64,000 nucleotides of DNA from Lampropedia hyalina DSM 16112 (GTDB taxonomy: Bacteria > Pseudomonadota > Gammaproteobacteria > Burkholderiales > Burkholderiaceae_C), in the NCBI RefSeq assembly GCF_900129055.1, contig NZ_FQUZ01000010.1, positions 1 to 64,000 of the forward strand, in the 5' to 3' direction. The notes beneath the pieces are model-generated. The model saw nothing but the letters and a program-made list of their open reading frames with translations, made no database searches and was not told the origin of the DNA. Positions 54,862 through 64,000 of the stretch are shown piece after piece. Numbering within the stretch: position 1 is the stretch's first letter; each line of letters starts with the position of its first letter. Made by a program: the position numbers and the translations under genes.

Positions 54862-55757
54862 ACTTTCGCCTGTTCGGGCACGGATGCGCAATGCGCCTGC
54901 ACCGTCTGGCGCAGAAAATCCCACACCAGTTTCATGCGGTCGAGGTGGCGGATTTCCGAAGGAATCGACATCCAGAAGGTACGCTGGAAAAATGCCTCGT
55001 CGGGCAATAGCACTTGCAGTTCCGGCAGGCCATCGGCCAGGAAGGCGGGCAGGATGCCCAGCCCATGTCCGGCGCGTACCGCCTGCACCTGGGCCTGGAT
55101 GCTGGTGCTGCGCAAGGCAAAGCGTTCGGGCCGATAAAAGGATTCGAGAAACAGCAACTGCCGCGTGAACAGCATGTCGTCCACATAGCTGACGAAACCA
55201 TGCCGCGCCAGATCGCTCTTGCACCGAATCGGCGGATGGCGGGACAGGTACGCGGTCGCGCCATACAGGCGCAAGCCGTAGTCGCACAGCTTGGTGACCA
55301 CCACACTGCCGCGCGAAGGACGTTCCAGCGAGATGACGATATCCGCCTCGCGGCGCGACAGATGCACCAGCCGGGACAAGGCCAGCAAATCCACGGTCAG
55401 GCCCGGATGCTGTTGGGCAAGCTGTGCCAGCGGGGCCGCCAGCACATGCACGCCCAGCCCTTCGGGTGCCCCCACGCGCACCAGACCGGCAATGCCGCTG
55501 TGGCCAGCCAGTGACTGGTGCTCGATGGCACTGAAGGCCACTTCCATCGCCTGCGCCTGCGTCCACAGCAGCCGTCCGGCTTCGGTCAGTTGCTGGCCAT
55601 GCCGGTCGCGGCTGAACAAGGCCGCTCCCATCTGCTTTTCCAGAGCCTGAATGCGGCGGCTGACGGTGGTGTGATCCACCTGGAGCTGGCGGGCCGCATT
55701 GACGAGCGTGCCTGCCCGTGCCAGCACCAGAAAAAACCGCAGATGATCCCAATCCAT
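54834..55757 (-). CDS. LysR-family regulator, divergent from the valine-catabolic genes
   Basis: This 307-residue regulator has a winged-helix domain (DHLRFFLVLARAGTLVNAARQL, then HTTVSRRIQALEKQMG) and an effector-binding domain (VRVGAPEGLGVHVLAAPLAQLAQ, HGLGILPAFLADGLPEL). Its start is 171 bp from the mmsA start and divergent, so it most likely controls mmsA and the two following genes. The effector may be a branched-chain acyl derivative such as 3-hydroxyisobutyrate. It overlaps the end of gcvH. Confidence 0.9.
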   Translation of the reverse strand: MDWDHLRFFLVLARAGTLVNAARQLQVDHTTVSRRIQALEKQMGAALFSRDRHGQQLTEAGRLLWTQAQAMEVAFSAIEHQSLAGHSGIAGLVRVGAPEGLGVHVLAAPLAQLAQQHPGLTVDLLALSRLVHLSRREADIVISLERPSRGSVVVTKLCDYGLRLYGATAYLSRHPPIRCKSDLARHGFVSYVDDMLFTRQLLFLESFYRPERFALRSTSIQAQVQAVRAGHGLGILPAFLADGLPELQVLLPDEAFFQRTFWMSIPSEIRHLDRMKLVWDFLRQTVQAHCASVPEQAKVQALAEKSL

Positions 55758-55811
55758 TCATCACTCCTTTGATTGCCCAACTTGCATTGCGCGGTATGGC
55801 ACGCGCCAGGT

Positions 55812-55827
55812 TGTGCAATTTTGCACA
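55812..55827. promoter_or_regulatory. Operator candidate for the divergent LysR regulator
   Basis: TGTGCAATTTTGCACA is a perfect dyad (7-bp arms, 2-base centre) 55 bases from the LysR start and about 100 bases from mmsA. A further half-site TTTTGCACAG lies at 55861-55870. This two-site arrangement fits LysR control, with an autoregulatory site and an activation site. Confidence 0.55.
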
Positions 55828-55928
55828 TCTATGCTGCACCTATACCTATTGTCATGGTGATTTTGCACAGATACGATGAACGCCGAATATCTGCTGTGTA
55901 CACCCAAGTCATAAAAAGGAGACCCATC

Positions 55929-57449
55929 ATGAATGCCACCACCGGACAGAACGCCATCCCCACCGTCAAGCTCTTGATCGGGGGCGAGTTCGTCGAATCC
56001 CAGACCACCGAATGGCGCGAGGTCATCAACCCCGCCACCCAGCAAGTGCTGGCGCGCGTGCCATTGGCCACGCAGGCGGAAATCGATGCCGCCGTGGCCA
56101 GTGCCAAGACGGCATTCAAGACCTGGAAGAAAACGCCCATCGGCACGCGCGCGCGCATCTTCCTGAAGCTGCAACAGCTCATCCGCGAAAACATGGCCGA
56201 ACTGGCCGCACTGCTCACCGCCGAACAGGGCAAGACCCTGCCCGATGCCGAAGGCGATGTGTTCCGGGGGCTGGAAGTCGTGGAGCACGCCGCCAGTGTC
56301 GGCAACCTGCAACTGGGCGAGCTGGCCAACAACGTCGCCAACGGGGTGGATACCTATACGCTGCTGCAACCGCTGGGCGTGTGTGCGGGCATCACGCCCT
56401 TCAACTTCCCAGCCATGATTCCGCTGTGGATGTTCCCGATGGCCATTGCCACCGGCAACACCTTCGTACTCAAGCCATCCGAGCAAGACCCGCTGGTGAC
56501 GATGCGCCTGGTGGAACTGGCCCTGGAGGCGGGCATCCCCCCCGGCGTGCTGAACGTGGTGCATGGCGGTGAAGCCACCGTGAACGCCATCTGCGACCAT
56601 GCCGACATCAAGGCCATCTCCTTCGTTGGCTCCACCAAGGTGGGCACACATGTCTATAACCGCGCCTCGCTGGCGGGCAAGCGCGTGCAGTGCATGATGG
56701 GTGCGAAAAACCACGCCATCGTGCTGCCCGATGCCCACAAGGAGCAAACGCTCAACGCGATTGCCGGGGCAGCCTTCGGCGCGGCAGGCCAACGCTGCAT
56801 GGCCCTGCCGGTGGTGGTGCTGGTGGGTGAGGCGCAACGCTGGATTCCCGAGTTGGTGGCAAAAGCCAAGACCCTGAAAATCAATGCAGGCACGGAACCG
56901 GGCACCGACGTGGGGCCGCTGATTTCGTGTGCCGCCCGCGAGCGGGTGGAAAGCCTGATCGAACGCGGCATTGCCGATGGCGCGACACTGGAACTTGATG
57001 GCCGCCAGCCCACCGTGCCAGGTTACGAGAGCGGCAACTTCGTCGGCCCCACCATCTTCTCCAACGTGAAGCCGGGCATGTCGATCTACGACATCGAGAT
57101 TTTCGGGCCAGTGCTCAGCCTGGTGAATGCCGACTCCCTGGACGAGGCCATCGAATTCATCAACGCCAACCCCAACGGCAACGGCACGGCCATCTTCACG
57201 CAGTCGGGTGCGGCGGCACACCGCTTCCAGGAAGACATCGACATCGGTCAGGTCGGCATCAACGTACCGATTCCCGTGCCGGTGCCGCTGTTCTCGTTCA
57301 GTGGTTCGCGCGCCTCCAAGCTGGGCGATCTCGGCCCCTATGGCAAGCAAGTCATCCTGTTCTATACACAGACCAAGACCGTGACAGCGCGCTGGTTCGA
57401 CGACCAGACCGCCGCCACCGGGCTGAATACCACGATCAGCCTGAAATAA
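55929..57449 (+). CDS. mmsA: CoA-acylating methylmalonate-semialdehyde dehydrogenase
   Basis: MmsA oxidises methylmalonate semialdehyde to propionyl-CoA in valine degradation. The 506-residue aldehyde-dehydrogenase-fold protein has [23 protein letters not shown], the cofactor site [28 protein letters not shown], and the catalytic Cys in [12 protein letters not shown] (about 290). AAAAGGAGACCC gives a strong Shine-Dalgarno. It leads a three-gene cluster with an acyl-CoA dehydrogenase and mmsB. Confidence 0.96.
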   Translation: MNATTGQNAIPTVKLLIGGEFVESQTTEWREVINPATQQVLARVPLATQAEIDAAVASAKTAFKTWKKTPIGTRARIFLKLQQLIRENMAELAALLTAEQGKTLPDAEGDVFRGLEVVEHAASVGNLQLGELANNVANGVDTYTLLQPLGVCAGITPFNFPAMIPLWMFPMAIATGNTFVLKPSEQDPLVTMRLVELALEAGIPPGVLNVVHGGEATVNAICDHADIKAISFVGSTKVGTHVYNRASLAGKRVQCMMGAKNHAIVLPDAHKEQTLNAIAGAAFGAAGQRCMALPVVVLVGEAQRWIPELVAKAKTLKINAGTEPGTDVGPLISCAARERVESLIERGIADGATLELDGRQPTVPGYESGNFVGPTIFSNVKPGMSIYDIEIFGPVLSLVNADSLDEAIEFINANPNGNGTAIFTQSGAAAHRFQEDIDIGQVGINVPIPVPVPLFSFSGSRASKLGDLGPYGKQVILFYTQTKTVTARWFDDQTAATGLNTTISLK

Positions 57450-57577
57450 GCGGCAACCAGCCACTGCCGCCAGAACGCGGGCAGGCCAACCACACCGCGC
57501 CTGCCTGCTTCTGTTGCCATCGGCGCACCACTGTCCACGCCAAGAGACAGCTGCCACAAAAACAGGAGACACACACC

Positions 57578-58738
57578 ATGCACTTCGAGCCAAGCGAAGA
57601 ACAGCTTGCCTTTGCAGACACGGCCCGCGCATTCGCACGCGAGGAATTCGCTCCCTTTGCCGCGCAGTGGGATGCAGAGGCCCATTTCCCGCGAGAGACC
57701 CTTGCCAAGGCCGGGGAGTTGGGTTTTTGCGGCCTGTACGCTCCCGAACGCATCGGCGGGCTGGCCCTGCCCCGCCTGGATGCCACCTTCGTATTCGAGG
57801 AGCTGGCCGCCATCGACCCCTCGACCACCGCATTCCTGACCATTCACAACATGGCCACCTGGATGCTGGGCACCTGGGGCACAGACGCTGTGCGGGCCGA
57901 ATGGGGCCAGGCCCTGAGCAGCGGCCAGAAGCTGGCCTCCTACTGCCTGACCGAGCCGGGTGCAGGCTCCGATGCCGCCTCGCTCAAGACCCGCGCCGAG
58001 CGCGTGGGCGACGAGTACATCATCCACGGCAACAAGGCTTTCATCTCCGGTGCGGGAAGCACCGATGTGCTGGTGCTGATGGCCCGCACCGGTGCCGCCG
58101 GGGCAGACGGAATTTCTGCCTTCGTCGTCCCGGCCCATGCCCAGGGCATCAGCTATGGCAAGAAAGAACAGAAAATGGGCTGGAACAGCCAGCCCACCCG
58201 CACCATCAACTTCGATCAGGTGCGCATTCCCGCCCACAACCTGCTGGGCAGCGAGGGCGAAGGATTCAGGATCGCCATGAAGGGGCTGGATGGCGGACGC
58301 ATCAACATTGCCACCTGCTCCGTGGGCGCGGCACAGGGCGCGCTGGCACAGGCGCAACGCCATATGCAGGAACGCGAGCAATTCGGCAGGCCCATTGCCG
58401 GTTTTCAGGCGTTGCAGTTCAAGCTGGCCGACATGGCCACCGAACTGGTGGCGGCACGGCAGATGGTGCGTCTGGCCGCCAGCAAGCTGGACCGGCAGGA
58501 CCCCACGGCCACCACCTATTGCGCCATGGCCAAGCGGTTTGCCACCGATGCGGGCTTTGCCGTGTGCAACGAAGCCCTGCAACTGCATGGCGGCTATGGC
58601 TACATCCGCGACTACCCGCTCGAGCGGCTGCTGCGCGATGCGCGCGTACACCAGATTCTGGAAGGCACGAACGAGATCATGCGCGTCATCATTGCCCGTC
58701 GCATGTTGCAGGACGATGCCCCCGATGCCATCCGCTGA
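57578..58738 (+). CDS. Isobutyryl-CoA dehydrogenase (acyl-CoA dehydrogenase family)
   Basis: This 386-residue flavoprotein probably oxidises isobutyryl-CoA to methacrylyl-CoA, judged from its place between mmsA and mmsB. Landmarks are SYCLTEPGAGSDAASLKTRAE (FAD/substrate loop), GFRIAMKGLDGGRINIA, ADMATELVAARQMVRLAA and LQLHGGYGYIRDYPLERLLRD. The catalytic Glu is in LEGTNEIMRVIIARRML. AGGAG precedes the ATG. It could act on other short branched acyl-CoAs. Confidence 0.9.
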   Translation: MHFEPSEEQLAFADTARAFAREEFAPFAAQWDAEAHFPRETLAKAGELGFCGLYAPERIGGLALPRLDATFVFEELAAIDPSTTAFLTIHNMATWMLGTWGTDAVRAEWGQALSSGQKLASYCLTEPGAGSDAASLKTRAERVGDEYIIHGNKAFISGAGSTDVLVLMARTGAAGADGISAFVVPAHAQGISYGKKEQKMGWNSQPTRTINFDQVRIPAHNLLGSEGEGFRIAMKGLDGGRINIATCSVGAAQGALAQAQRHMQEREQFGRPIAGFQALQFKLADMATELVAARQMVRLAASKLDRQDPTATTYCAMAKRFATDAGFAVCNEALQLHGGYGYIRDYPLERLLRDARVHQILEGTNEIMRVIIARRMLQDDAPDAIR

Positions 58739-58795
58739 AACGGCATCGCACGCACCACCACAGCAATCACCCACACCACACAAGGAGACATCCAC

Positions 58796-59686
58796 ATGAA
58801 AATCGCATTCATCGGCCTGGGCAACATGGGCAGCGGCATGGCCTTGAACCTGCTGCGGGCAGGGCACGAAGTCCGGGGGTTCGATCTCTCGGAAGCCGCT
58901 CAGAAATTCCACGCCGATCAGGGCATTCACATTGCCACCAGTGCCGCCGAAGCCGCCGATGGCGCGCAGGTGGTCGTCACCATGCTGCCTGCCAGCACGC
59001 ATGTACAGGCATTGCTGCTGGGCACGGCAGAGCACCCCGGCCTGCTGGAGCGTCTGCCGACGGGCACGCTGGTCATCGACAGCAGCACCATTGCCGCCGA
59101 CACCGCCCGCACGGTGGGCAAGGCGGCGGCGGCACGGGGCATTGATTTTCTGGATGCGCCGGTCTCCGGCGGCACGGCGGGCGCCGCCGCCGGAACGCTG
59201 ACCTTCATGATCGGCGGCACGGCAGAGGCACTGGAGCGTGCCCGCCCGCTGCTGGAGACCATGGGCAAGAACCTGTTCCATGCCGGTGCCAGCGGCGCAG
59301 GCCAGACCGCCAAAATCTGCAACAACATGCTGCTGGGCATCCTGATGATCGGCACCTCCGAAGCCCTGTCGCTGGGCATGGCCAACGGGCTGGATGCCAA
59401 GGTGCTCTCCGAGATCATGCGCCGCAGCTCCGGCGGCAACTGGGCACTGGAGGTCTACAACCCCGTGCCCGGCGTGCAGGAGGCCTCTGCCGCCACACGC
59501 GGCTACACCGGCGGTTTTGGCACCGACCTGATGCTCAAGGACCTGGGGCTGGCCCTGGAAAACGCCATCACCGCCAAGGCCGCCACCCCACTGGGCGCGC
59601 TGGCCCGCAGCCTGTACGCGGCCCACAGCCTGGGGGGACATGGTGGGCAGGATTTTTCCAGCATCATCGAGCTGTTGCAGAAATAA
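58796..59686 (+). CDS. mmsB: 3-hydroxyisobutyrate dehydrogenase
   Basis: MmsB oxidises 3-hydroxyisobutyrate to methylmalonate semialdehyde with NAD. The 296-residue protein has the Rossmann start IAFIGLGNMGSGMALNLLRAGH, the substrate loop FLDAPVSGGTAGAAAGTLTFM, and the catalytic Lys in SGAGQTAKICNNMLLG (about 171). CAAGGAGA precedes the ATG. It is the last gene of the cluster and is followed by a clear terminator. Confidence 0.96.
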   Translation: MKIAFIGLGNMGSGMALNLLRAGHEVRGFDLSEAAQKFHADQGIHIATSAAEAADGAQVVVTMLPASTHVQALLLGTAEHPGLLERLPTGTLVIDSSTIAADTARTVGKAAAARGIDFLDAPVSGGTAGAAAGTLTFMIGGTAEALERARPLLETMGKNLFHAGASGAGQTAKICNNMLLGILMIGTSEALSLGMANGLDAKVLSEIMRRSSGGNWALEVYNPVPGVQEASAATRGYTGGFGTDLMLKDLGLALENAITAKAATPLGALARSLYAAHSLGGHGGQDFSSIIELLQK

Positions 59687-59714
59687 GCCAGGGCGTTTCT
59701 TCAGATTCTCTTCA

Positions 59715-59741
59715 GGGAGTGTGGCGACACTCCCTTTTTTT
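59715..59741 (+). terminator. Intrinsic terminator after mmsB
   Basis: GGGAGTGT pairs with ACACTCCC around GGCG, followed by T7. Confidence 0.93.
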
Positions 59742-59872
59742 GTATCTGGAATCACCCGCATTCAGACTCCAAATGGCAGACAGGATTCAAGGTTTTTGCC
59801 ATGAAATGCAGTTGAATAATAAGAATTACCATCTAATGCAGGGTTGCTACCATTGTCTGCCGTTCAAAACCC

Positions 59873-62800
59873 GTGAATTCGCTCGCCCGTTTCTTCATTC
59901 GCCGCCCGGTCGCCAGCATGATGCTGGCGATTGCCGTGATTCTGGCGGGCCTGCTGGCATGGCGCATGTTGCCGGTCGCGCCTCTGCCACAGGTGGATTT
60001 TCCATCCATCGAGGTCTCGGCCAGCCTGCCGGGGGCCAGCCCGGAGAGCATGGCCAGCACGGTGGCCGCGCCGCTGGAGCGCGCGCTGGGCAGCATTGCC
60101 GGGGTCACGCGCATCCGCTCCAGCAGCAACCAGGGTTCCACGCGGATTTCGCTGGATTTTGAACTCGACCGCAATCTCGACGATGCCGCCCGCGAGGTGC
60201 AGGCGGCCATCCATGCTGCACGCGGCCAGTTGCCTTCGGGCATGACGGGCAACCCAAGCTACCGCAAGGTCAATCCCTCGCAGGCTCCCATCATGGCACT
60301 GGCGTTGAGTTCGCCCAGCCTGCCGCCTTCGGTGCTGTACGACAACGCTTCCACGGTACTGGCCCAGAAGATCGCCCAGGTGATTGGCGTGGGTGAGGTG
60401 GCCATCGATGGCGCATCCCTGCCTGCCGTGCGGGTGCAGCTCGATGGCGCGGCCCTGACGCACCGGGGGCTGTCGATGGAAGACGTGCGCCGCGCCATCG
60501 GCAACGCCAATGCCTGGCGGCCGCTGGGGGTGCTGGAGCAGGCAGAGTTGCGCTGGCAGATCGGCCTGTCGGCAGCCATGCGCAGTGCCGAGGAATTCCG
60601 CCACCTGGTCATCCGCCACGAAGGCGGCACGATGGTGCGGCTGGGCGATGTCGCGCAGGTAGAGGATTCGGTGGAAAACCGCTACGCCAGCAGCTTCCAC
60701 AACGAGCGCACGGCGGTGGTGCTGTCCATCAGCCGCAGGCCGGGGGCCAACATGGTGCAGACCATCGATGCCATTCACGCGCAGATGCCGCAACTGCGCG
60801 CCCTGCTGCCCGCCGACACCCAACTGACGGTGGTGATGGATCGATCCCCCGGCATTCGCGCCACGCTGGCCGAAGCGCAATGGACGCTGGTGCTGGCCTG
60901 CCTGCTGGTGGTGCTGGTGGTGTGGGCGTTCCTGGGCAGTGTGCGCACCGCGCTGATTCCTGCGCTGGCCCTGCCGGTGTCGCTGATCGGGGCGTTCACC
61001 GTCATGTGGTGGCAGGGCTTTTCGCTCAACAACCTCAGCCTGATGGCCCTGATCGTGGCCGCCGGGCTGGTGGTGGACGATGCCATCGTGGTGCTGGAGA
61101 ACATTCAACGCCACATCGAACACTACCGGCAGATGGCGGTGGCAGGCAGTGCCGCGCGCACCCGCTTGGGCATCTGGCGGGCGGCACTGCGCGGTGCGGG
61201 CGAGGTGGGCTTCACGCTGCTGGCGATGAATGTCTCGCTGGTGGTGGTGTTCCTGTCGATTCTGTTCATGGGCGGGGTGATCGAGAAACTGTTCAGCGAG
61301 TTTTCCGTCACGCTGGTGGCGGCCATCGTCATCTCGTTGCTGGTGTCCGTATCGCTCACCCCGGCCCTGTGCGCCCACGCGCTGCAATCCACACCGCAGC
61401 GCGACGGGCTGGCCGGTCGGCTGGGGCAGGCAGTGCTGGCCGATCTGCAACTGGCCTATGCCCAGAGCCTGGGCTGGGCACTGCGCCACGGTGTGTTCAT
61501 GTTGCTGCTGCTCGCTGGCGTGGTAGGGCTGACGGCATGGCTCTACACCAGCATTCCCAAGGGCATGCTGCCCACGCAGGACACCGGCCAGCTCAGCGGC
61601 TTCGTGCGCGGGGACGACGGCTTCTCCTTCCAGGTGATGCAGCCGAAGATCGAAACCTATCGCCAGTATGTGCTGCAAGACCCGGCGGTGGCGGATGTCA
61701 CCGGCACCAGCGGCGGCTCCGGCGGCATCAGCAATGCGCGGCTCCAGATTCGCCTCAAGCCGCTGGAAGAGCGCGGTGCATCGGCCGCCGAAATCGCCGC
61801 CCGTCTGCGCAGCAACGCGCCACCCCAGCCCGGTGGCGTGCTGAACATGAACGTGGAGCAGGACATCCGCCTTGATGGCGGGCCGGGAGCCTTTGGACAG
61901 GGTGAGCAGCAACTGGTGTTGCGCTCCGACTCCACCGCGCTGCTCAAGCAATGGGCGCGGCCCGTGGGTGAGGCCATCGAGCAACTGCCGGAACTCGTGG
62001 ATGTGCGCGTGCCCAACAGCGAGGATGCCCAGCAGGTGGAGCTGACCATCGACCGCGAAGCCGCCCAGCGGCTGGGCGTGACCATGAGCAGTGTGGCATC
62101 GGTGCTGAACAACTCGTTCTCGCAACGGCAAGTCGCCACGCTGTACGACGACCTGAACCAGTACCGCGTGGTGATGGAACTCTCGCCCGTCTTCGGCAAC
62201 GACCCGACCGCACTGGCGCAGACGAACATCATCAACCAGGACGGCCAGCCCGTGCCGCTGTCATCGCTGGCGCACTGGGGCTATGGTCTGGCGCAGGACC
62301 GCGTACAGCACGACGACCAGTTCGCCTCCATCGGCATCGACTACGGACTGGCTCCGGGCATCACCCTGCCGCAGGCACAGGCGGCGATTGCGCAGAAGCT
62401 GGCGGACATTCACCTGCCCCCGACCATCTTCACCGGTGCGCGGCAGAACGACCCGAACAGCATCGAGGCCACGCTGCAACGCCAGCCCTGGCTGGTGCTG
62501 GGCGTGCTGGTGGCGGTGTATCTGGTGCTGGGCATGTTGTACGAAAACCTGCTGCATCCGCTGACGATTCTCTCCACCCTGCCCGCTGCCAGCGTCGGTG
62601 CCCTGCTGGCCCTGTCGCTGTCGCAGACCGAATTCAGCCTGATCGCACTGCTGGCCCTGTTCCTGCTGATCGGCATTGTCATGAAGAACGCCATCCTGCT
62701 GATCGACTTCGCACTGGATGCTCAGCGCAAACGCAAGCTCTCGCCCGAGGCCGCCATTGCCGAAGCCGCCAGCAAGCGGCTGCGCCCGATTCTGATGACC

Positions 62801-63022
62801 AATCTGGCCGCCCTGCTGGGCGCGGTGCCACTGGTGCTGGGCTTTGGCGAAGGCTCCGAAATGCGCCGCCCGCTGGGCATTGCCATCATCGGCGGGCTGG
62901 CCATCAGCCAGTTGCTCACGCTCTACACCACGCCGGTCGTGTACCTCTATCTGGAACGCCTGCGGCTGCGCTGGCATCGCCACCCACACCCCGCCCCTGC
63001 CGCCGCACCCGCTGCCCGTTGA
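59873..63022 (+). CDS. RND-family multidrug efflux permease (MdtC-like)
   Basis: This 1049-residue inner-membrane pump has 12 helices and two large periplasmic loops. Landmarks are MNSLARFFIRRPVASMML, VDFPSIEVSASLPGASPESMAS, GLVVDDAIVVLENIQRHIE with the proton-relay acidic pair, and late GIVMKNAILLIDFALDAQR. Length and sequence pattern fit the MdtB/MdtC branch. The start is GTG at 59873; no strong Shine-Dalgarno is seen. No periplasmic adaptor gene precedes it; an outer-membrane channel gene follows after 35 bases. Confidence 0.93.
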   Translation: MNSLARFFIRRPVASMMLAIAVILAGLLAWRMLPVAPLPQVDFPSIEVSASLPGASPESMASTVAAPLERALGSIAGVTRIRSSSNQGSTRISLDFELDRNLDDAAREVQAAIHAARGQLPSGMTGNPSYRKVNPSQAPIMALALSSPSLPPSVLYDNASTVLAQKIAQVIGVGEVAIDGASLPAVRVQLDGAALTHRGLSMEDVRRAIGNANAWRPLGVLEQAELRWQIGLSAAMRSAEEFRHLVIRHEGGTMVRLGDVAQVEDSVENRYASSFHNERTAVVLSISRRPGANMVQTIDAIHAQMPQLRALLPADTQLTVVMDRSPGIRATLAEAQWTLVLACLLVVLVVWAFLGSVRTALIPALALPVSLIGAFTVMWWQGFSLNNLSLMALIVAAGLVVDDAIVVLENIQRHIEHYRQMAVAGSAARTRLGIWRAALRGAGEVGFTLLAMNVSLVVVFLSILFMGGVIEKLFSEFSVTLVAAIVISLLVSVSLTPALCAHALQSTPQRDGLAGRLGQAVLADLQLAYAQSLGWALRHGVFMLLLLAGVVGLTAWLYTSIPKGMLPTQDTGQLSGFVRGDDGFSFQVMQPKIETYRQYVLQDPAVADVTGTSGGSGGISNARLQIRLKPLEERGASAAEIAARLRSNAPPQPGGVLNMNVEQDIRLDGGPGAFGQGEQQLVLRSDSTALLKQWARPVGEAIEQLPELVDVRVPNSEDAQQVELTIDREAAQRLGVTMSSVASVLNNSFSQRQVATLYDDLNQYRVVMELSPVFGNDPTALAQTNIINQDGQPVPLSSLAHWGYGLAQDRVQHDDQFASIGIDYGLAPGITLPQAQAAIAQKLADIHLPPTIFTGARQNDPNSIEATLQRQPWLVLGVLVAVYLVLGMLYENLLHPLTILSTLPAASVGALLALSLSQTEFSLIALLALFLLIGIVMKNAILLIDFALDAQRKRKLSPEAAIAEAASKRLRPILMTNLAALLGAVPLVLGFGEGSEMRRPLGIAIIGGLAISQLLTLYTTPVVYLYLERLRLRWHRHPHPAPAAAPAAR

Positions 63023-63057
63023 GCCAAGCCCCATCGACTGACACCGCCCACCCTGCC

Positions 63058-64000
63058 ATGCCCGTTTTGCTTCGCCCCCATTGGCCCCTGCGTCTTCCTG
63101 CCAGCCTGTGTCTGGTGTCACTCGCTGCCCTGCTGGCAGGCTGCGCCGCCACCGCCCCGCATCCTGCACCCCGGCTGGATTTGCCCACGGCCTTCGCGCA
63201 CGAGCAGGGCTGGCTGGCCACCAGCGCGCTGGAGCAGGCCCCGCCCGACACACTACATGCACACTGGTGGCAGGTCTATGCCGACCCCGCGCTGGACGCA
63301 TTGCTGCAACAGGTGACGCAAGACAATGCCACGCTGGAGCAGGCCAGTGCCCAATGGCGACAGGCCGAAGCCGCCGTGGCCGCTGCCCGTGCCAGCCGTT
63401 ACCCGCAACTGGATGGCGATGCGTCGGCCAGCCGCTCCGGTGATTCCGACAGCCGCGCGCAAAGCCGCCTGGCCAGCACCCTGTCGATTGGCTGGCTGCC
63501 CGACCTCTGGGGCCGCACCGCGCTGCAAACCCAGGCCAGCGCGGCACAGGCGCAAGCCGCCGCCGCCAATCTGGCTGCCACCCAACTGGCCCTGCAACTC
63601 ACGGCTGCCGAGCAGTACACCAGCCTGCGCCGTCTGGCCCTCGATGCACGGTTGCTGGAGCAGACACTGGCCGCCTACGCCCGCTCTCTGAGCCTGACGC
63701 AGAACCAGTACGATGCCGGTCTGGTGGCCCGTGCCGATGTGATTCAGGCGCAAATCCAGCACGAATCGGTCCGCAACCAGATGGCCACCAACCAGCAGCA
63801 ACAGGCCCTGGCACGCAACGCACTGGCCCTGCTGGCAGGCACAACTGCAGCGCAATGGGGCTGGAAGCTGCCCGACGATGCACCGCTGCCCGAACCGCCC
63901 GCCATCCCCCGGCAACTGGTGGCCAGCCTGCTGCTGCAACGCCCGGACATTGCCGCCGCCAGCCAGAGCGTGGCCGCTGCCAATGCACGGCTGGGCGTGG
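63058..64000 (+). CDS. NodT-family outer-membrane efflux lipoprotein, 3' end outside the window
   Basis: The first 314 codons are visible. The signal peptide ends in the lipobox LLAGCAAT (Cys at about 29). Then come WWQVYADPALDALLQQVTQDN, a typical helical barrel segment with ARASRYPQLDGDASASRS, SIGWLPDLWGRTALQTQASAA, and YDAGLVARADVIQAQIQHES. The last part, QRPDIAAASQSVAAANARLG, marks the second repeat. It forms the outer-membrane channel of the preceding RND pump. Confidence 0.93.
   Translation, partial: MPVLLRPHWPLRLPASLCLVSLAALLAGCAATAPHPAPRLDLPTAFAHEQGWLATSALEQAPPDTLHAHWWQVYADPALDALLQQVTQDNATLEQASAQWRQAEAAVAAARASRYPQLDGDASASRSGDSDSRAQSRLASTLSIGWLPDLWGRTALQTQASAAQAQAAAANLAATQLALQLTAAEQYTSLRRLALDARLLEQTLAAYARSLSLTQNQYDAGLVARADVIQAQIQHESVRNQMATNQQQQALARNALALLAGTTAAQWGWKLPDDAPLPEPPAIPRQLVASLLLQRPDIAAASQSVAAANARLGV

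Noticed and set aside
59864-62131. A 755-codon minus-strand open frame opposite the RND pump gene
   Set aside because: It is Gln/His-rich low complexity and is explained by the codon usage of the pump on the other strand.
1-64000. CRISPR arrays, prophage or integrative element
   Set aside because: I saw no regularly spaced direct repeats, phage structural genes or integrase. The two tRNA genes show no adjacent integrase or duplicated 3' end. The encapsulin shell protein has the HK97 fold but is not part of a phage module here.

Overview
The window reads as chromosome of a Gram-negative betaproteobacterium, most likely Burkholderiales and plausibly Comamonadaceae-like. The evidence is high-GC coding sequence, an outer membrane porin starting with the motif VTLYGRVNTTVEY, the rlmE-ftsH-folP-glmM order, a DUF3579 gene, the arrangement leuC-entericidin-leuD-leuB, lpxC, and many LysR regulators. 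No genus is claimed. I saw no prophage, CRISPR array or plasmid backbone; the only transposase is an IS3-type fragment at the left edge.

Layout. 1-443: the end of an IS3-family insertion sequence abuts a TPP riboswitch, so the thiamine gene the riboswitch controlled is separated from it. 444-6157: housekeeping genes glmM, folP, ftsH (with a sigma-32-like promoter) and rlmE on the minus strand, divergent from yhbY. 6213-10194: glycosyltransferases, including a three-gene AT-richer minus-strand operon (membrane glycosyltransferase, GT2, GtrA) probably modifying a surface polysaccharide. 10458-14620: exported rhodanese, DUF4139 protein, and asd preceded by a possible attenuator with a Thr/Ile/Lys-ending leader peptide. 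14835-23011: DUF3579, thioredoxin-like protein, a transporter-type hybrid histidine kinase, mnmA, an intergenic nested inverted repeat, lpxC, aat and a small secreted protein. 23142-23331: tRNA-Asp and tRNA-Glu. 23462-28650: truncated globin, the leucine genes with two small genes between them, and a LysR regulator. 29018-32922: TonB-dependent siderophore receptor and a SAM methyltransferase.

32952-37962 is the most distinctive locus. On the minus strand, in order of transcription, it holds a rhodanese, a serine O-acetyltransferase, an XRE regulator, a family 2A encapsulin shell protein, and a cysteine desulfurase with a roughly 300-residue low-complexity N-terminal extension. This is a desulfurase-loaded encapsulin (sulfur-storage nanocompartment) operon. 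O-acetylserine made by the acetyltransferase feeds cysteine synthesis, the desulfurase releases sulfur inside the shell, and the rhodanese can handle the persulfide sulfur. The type is known; the embedded XRE gene and a dyad upstream of the shell gene are the less familiar parts.

38299-50898: malic enzyme, DciA-like protein, ribF, TPR-methyltransferase, SpmAB-like membrane protein, PPK2, lysS, MscS-like channel, porin, DUF3817 and dut. 50895-54019: a lipoprotein, an MCE protein, an MlaE permease and a MerR regulator, with no ATPase gene among them. 54234-64000: a short ORF with terminator, solitary gcvH, a valine/isobutyrate degradation cluster (LysR, mmsA, isobutyryl-CoA dehydrogenase, mmsB), and an RND pump with its outer-membrane channel, which runs off the right edge.

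Three intergenic elements (31238-31434, 40974-41156, 50184-50451) share terminal inverted repeats of GAAC(C/G)TGTT type. Each is flanked by a TAA/TTA trinucleotide that on one side is the stop codon of the neighbouring gene. Two of them also share a core of about 57 bp. They look like a small non-autonomous mobile or REP-like family that inserts at TAA. All functions are inferred from sequence reading; no database search was run.
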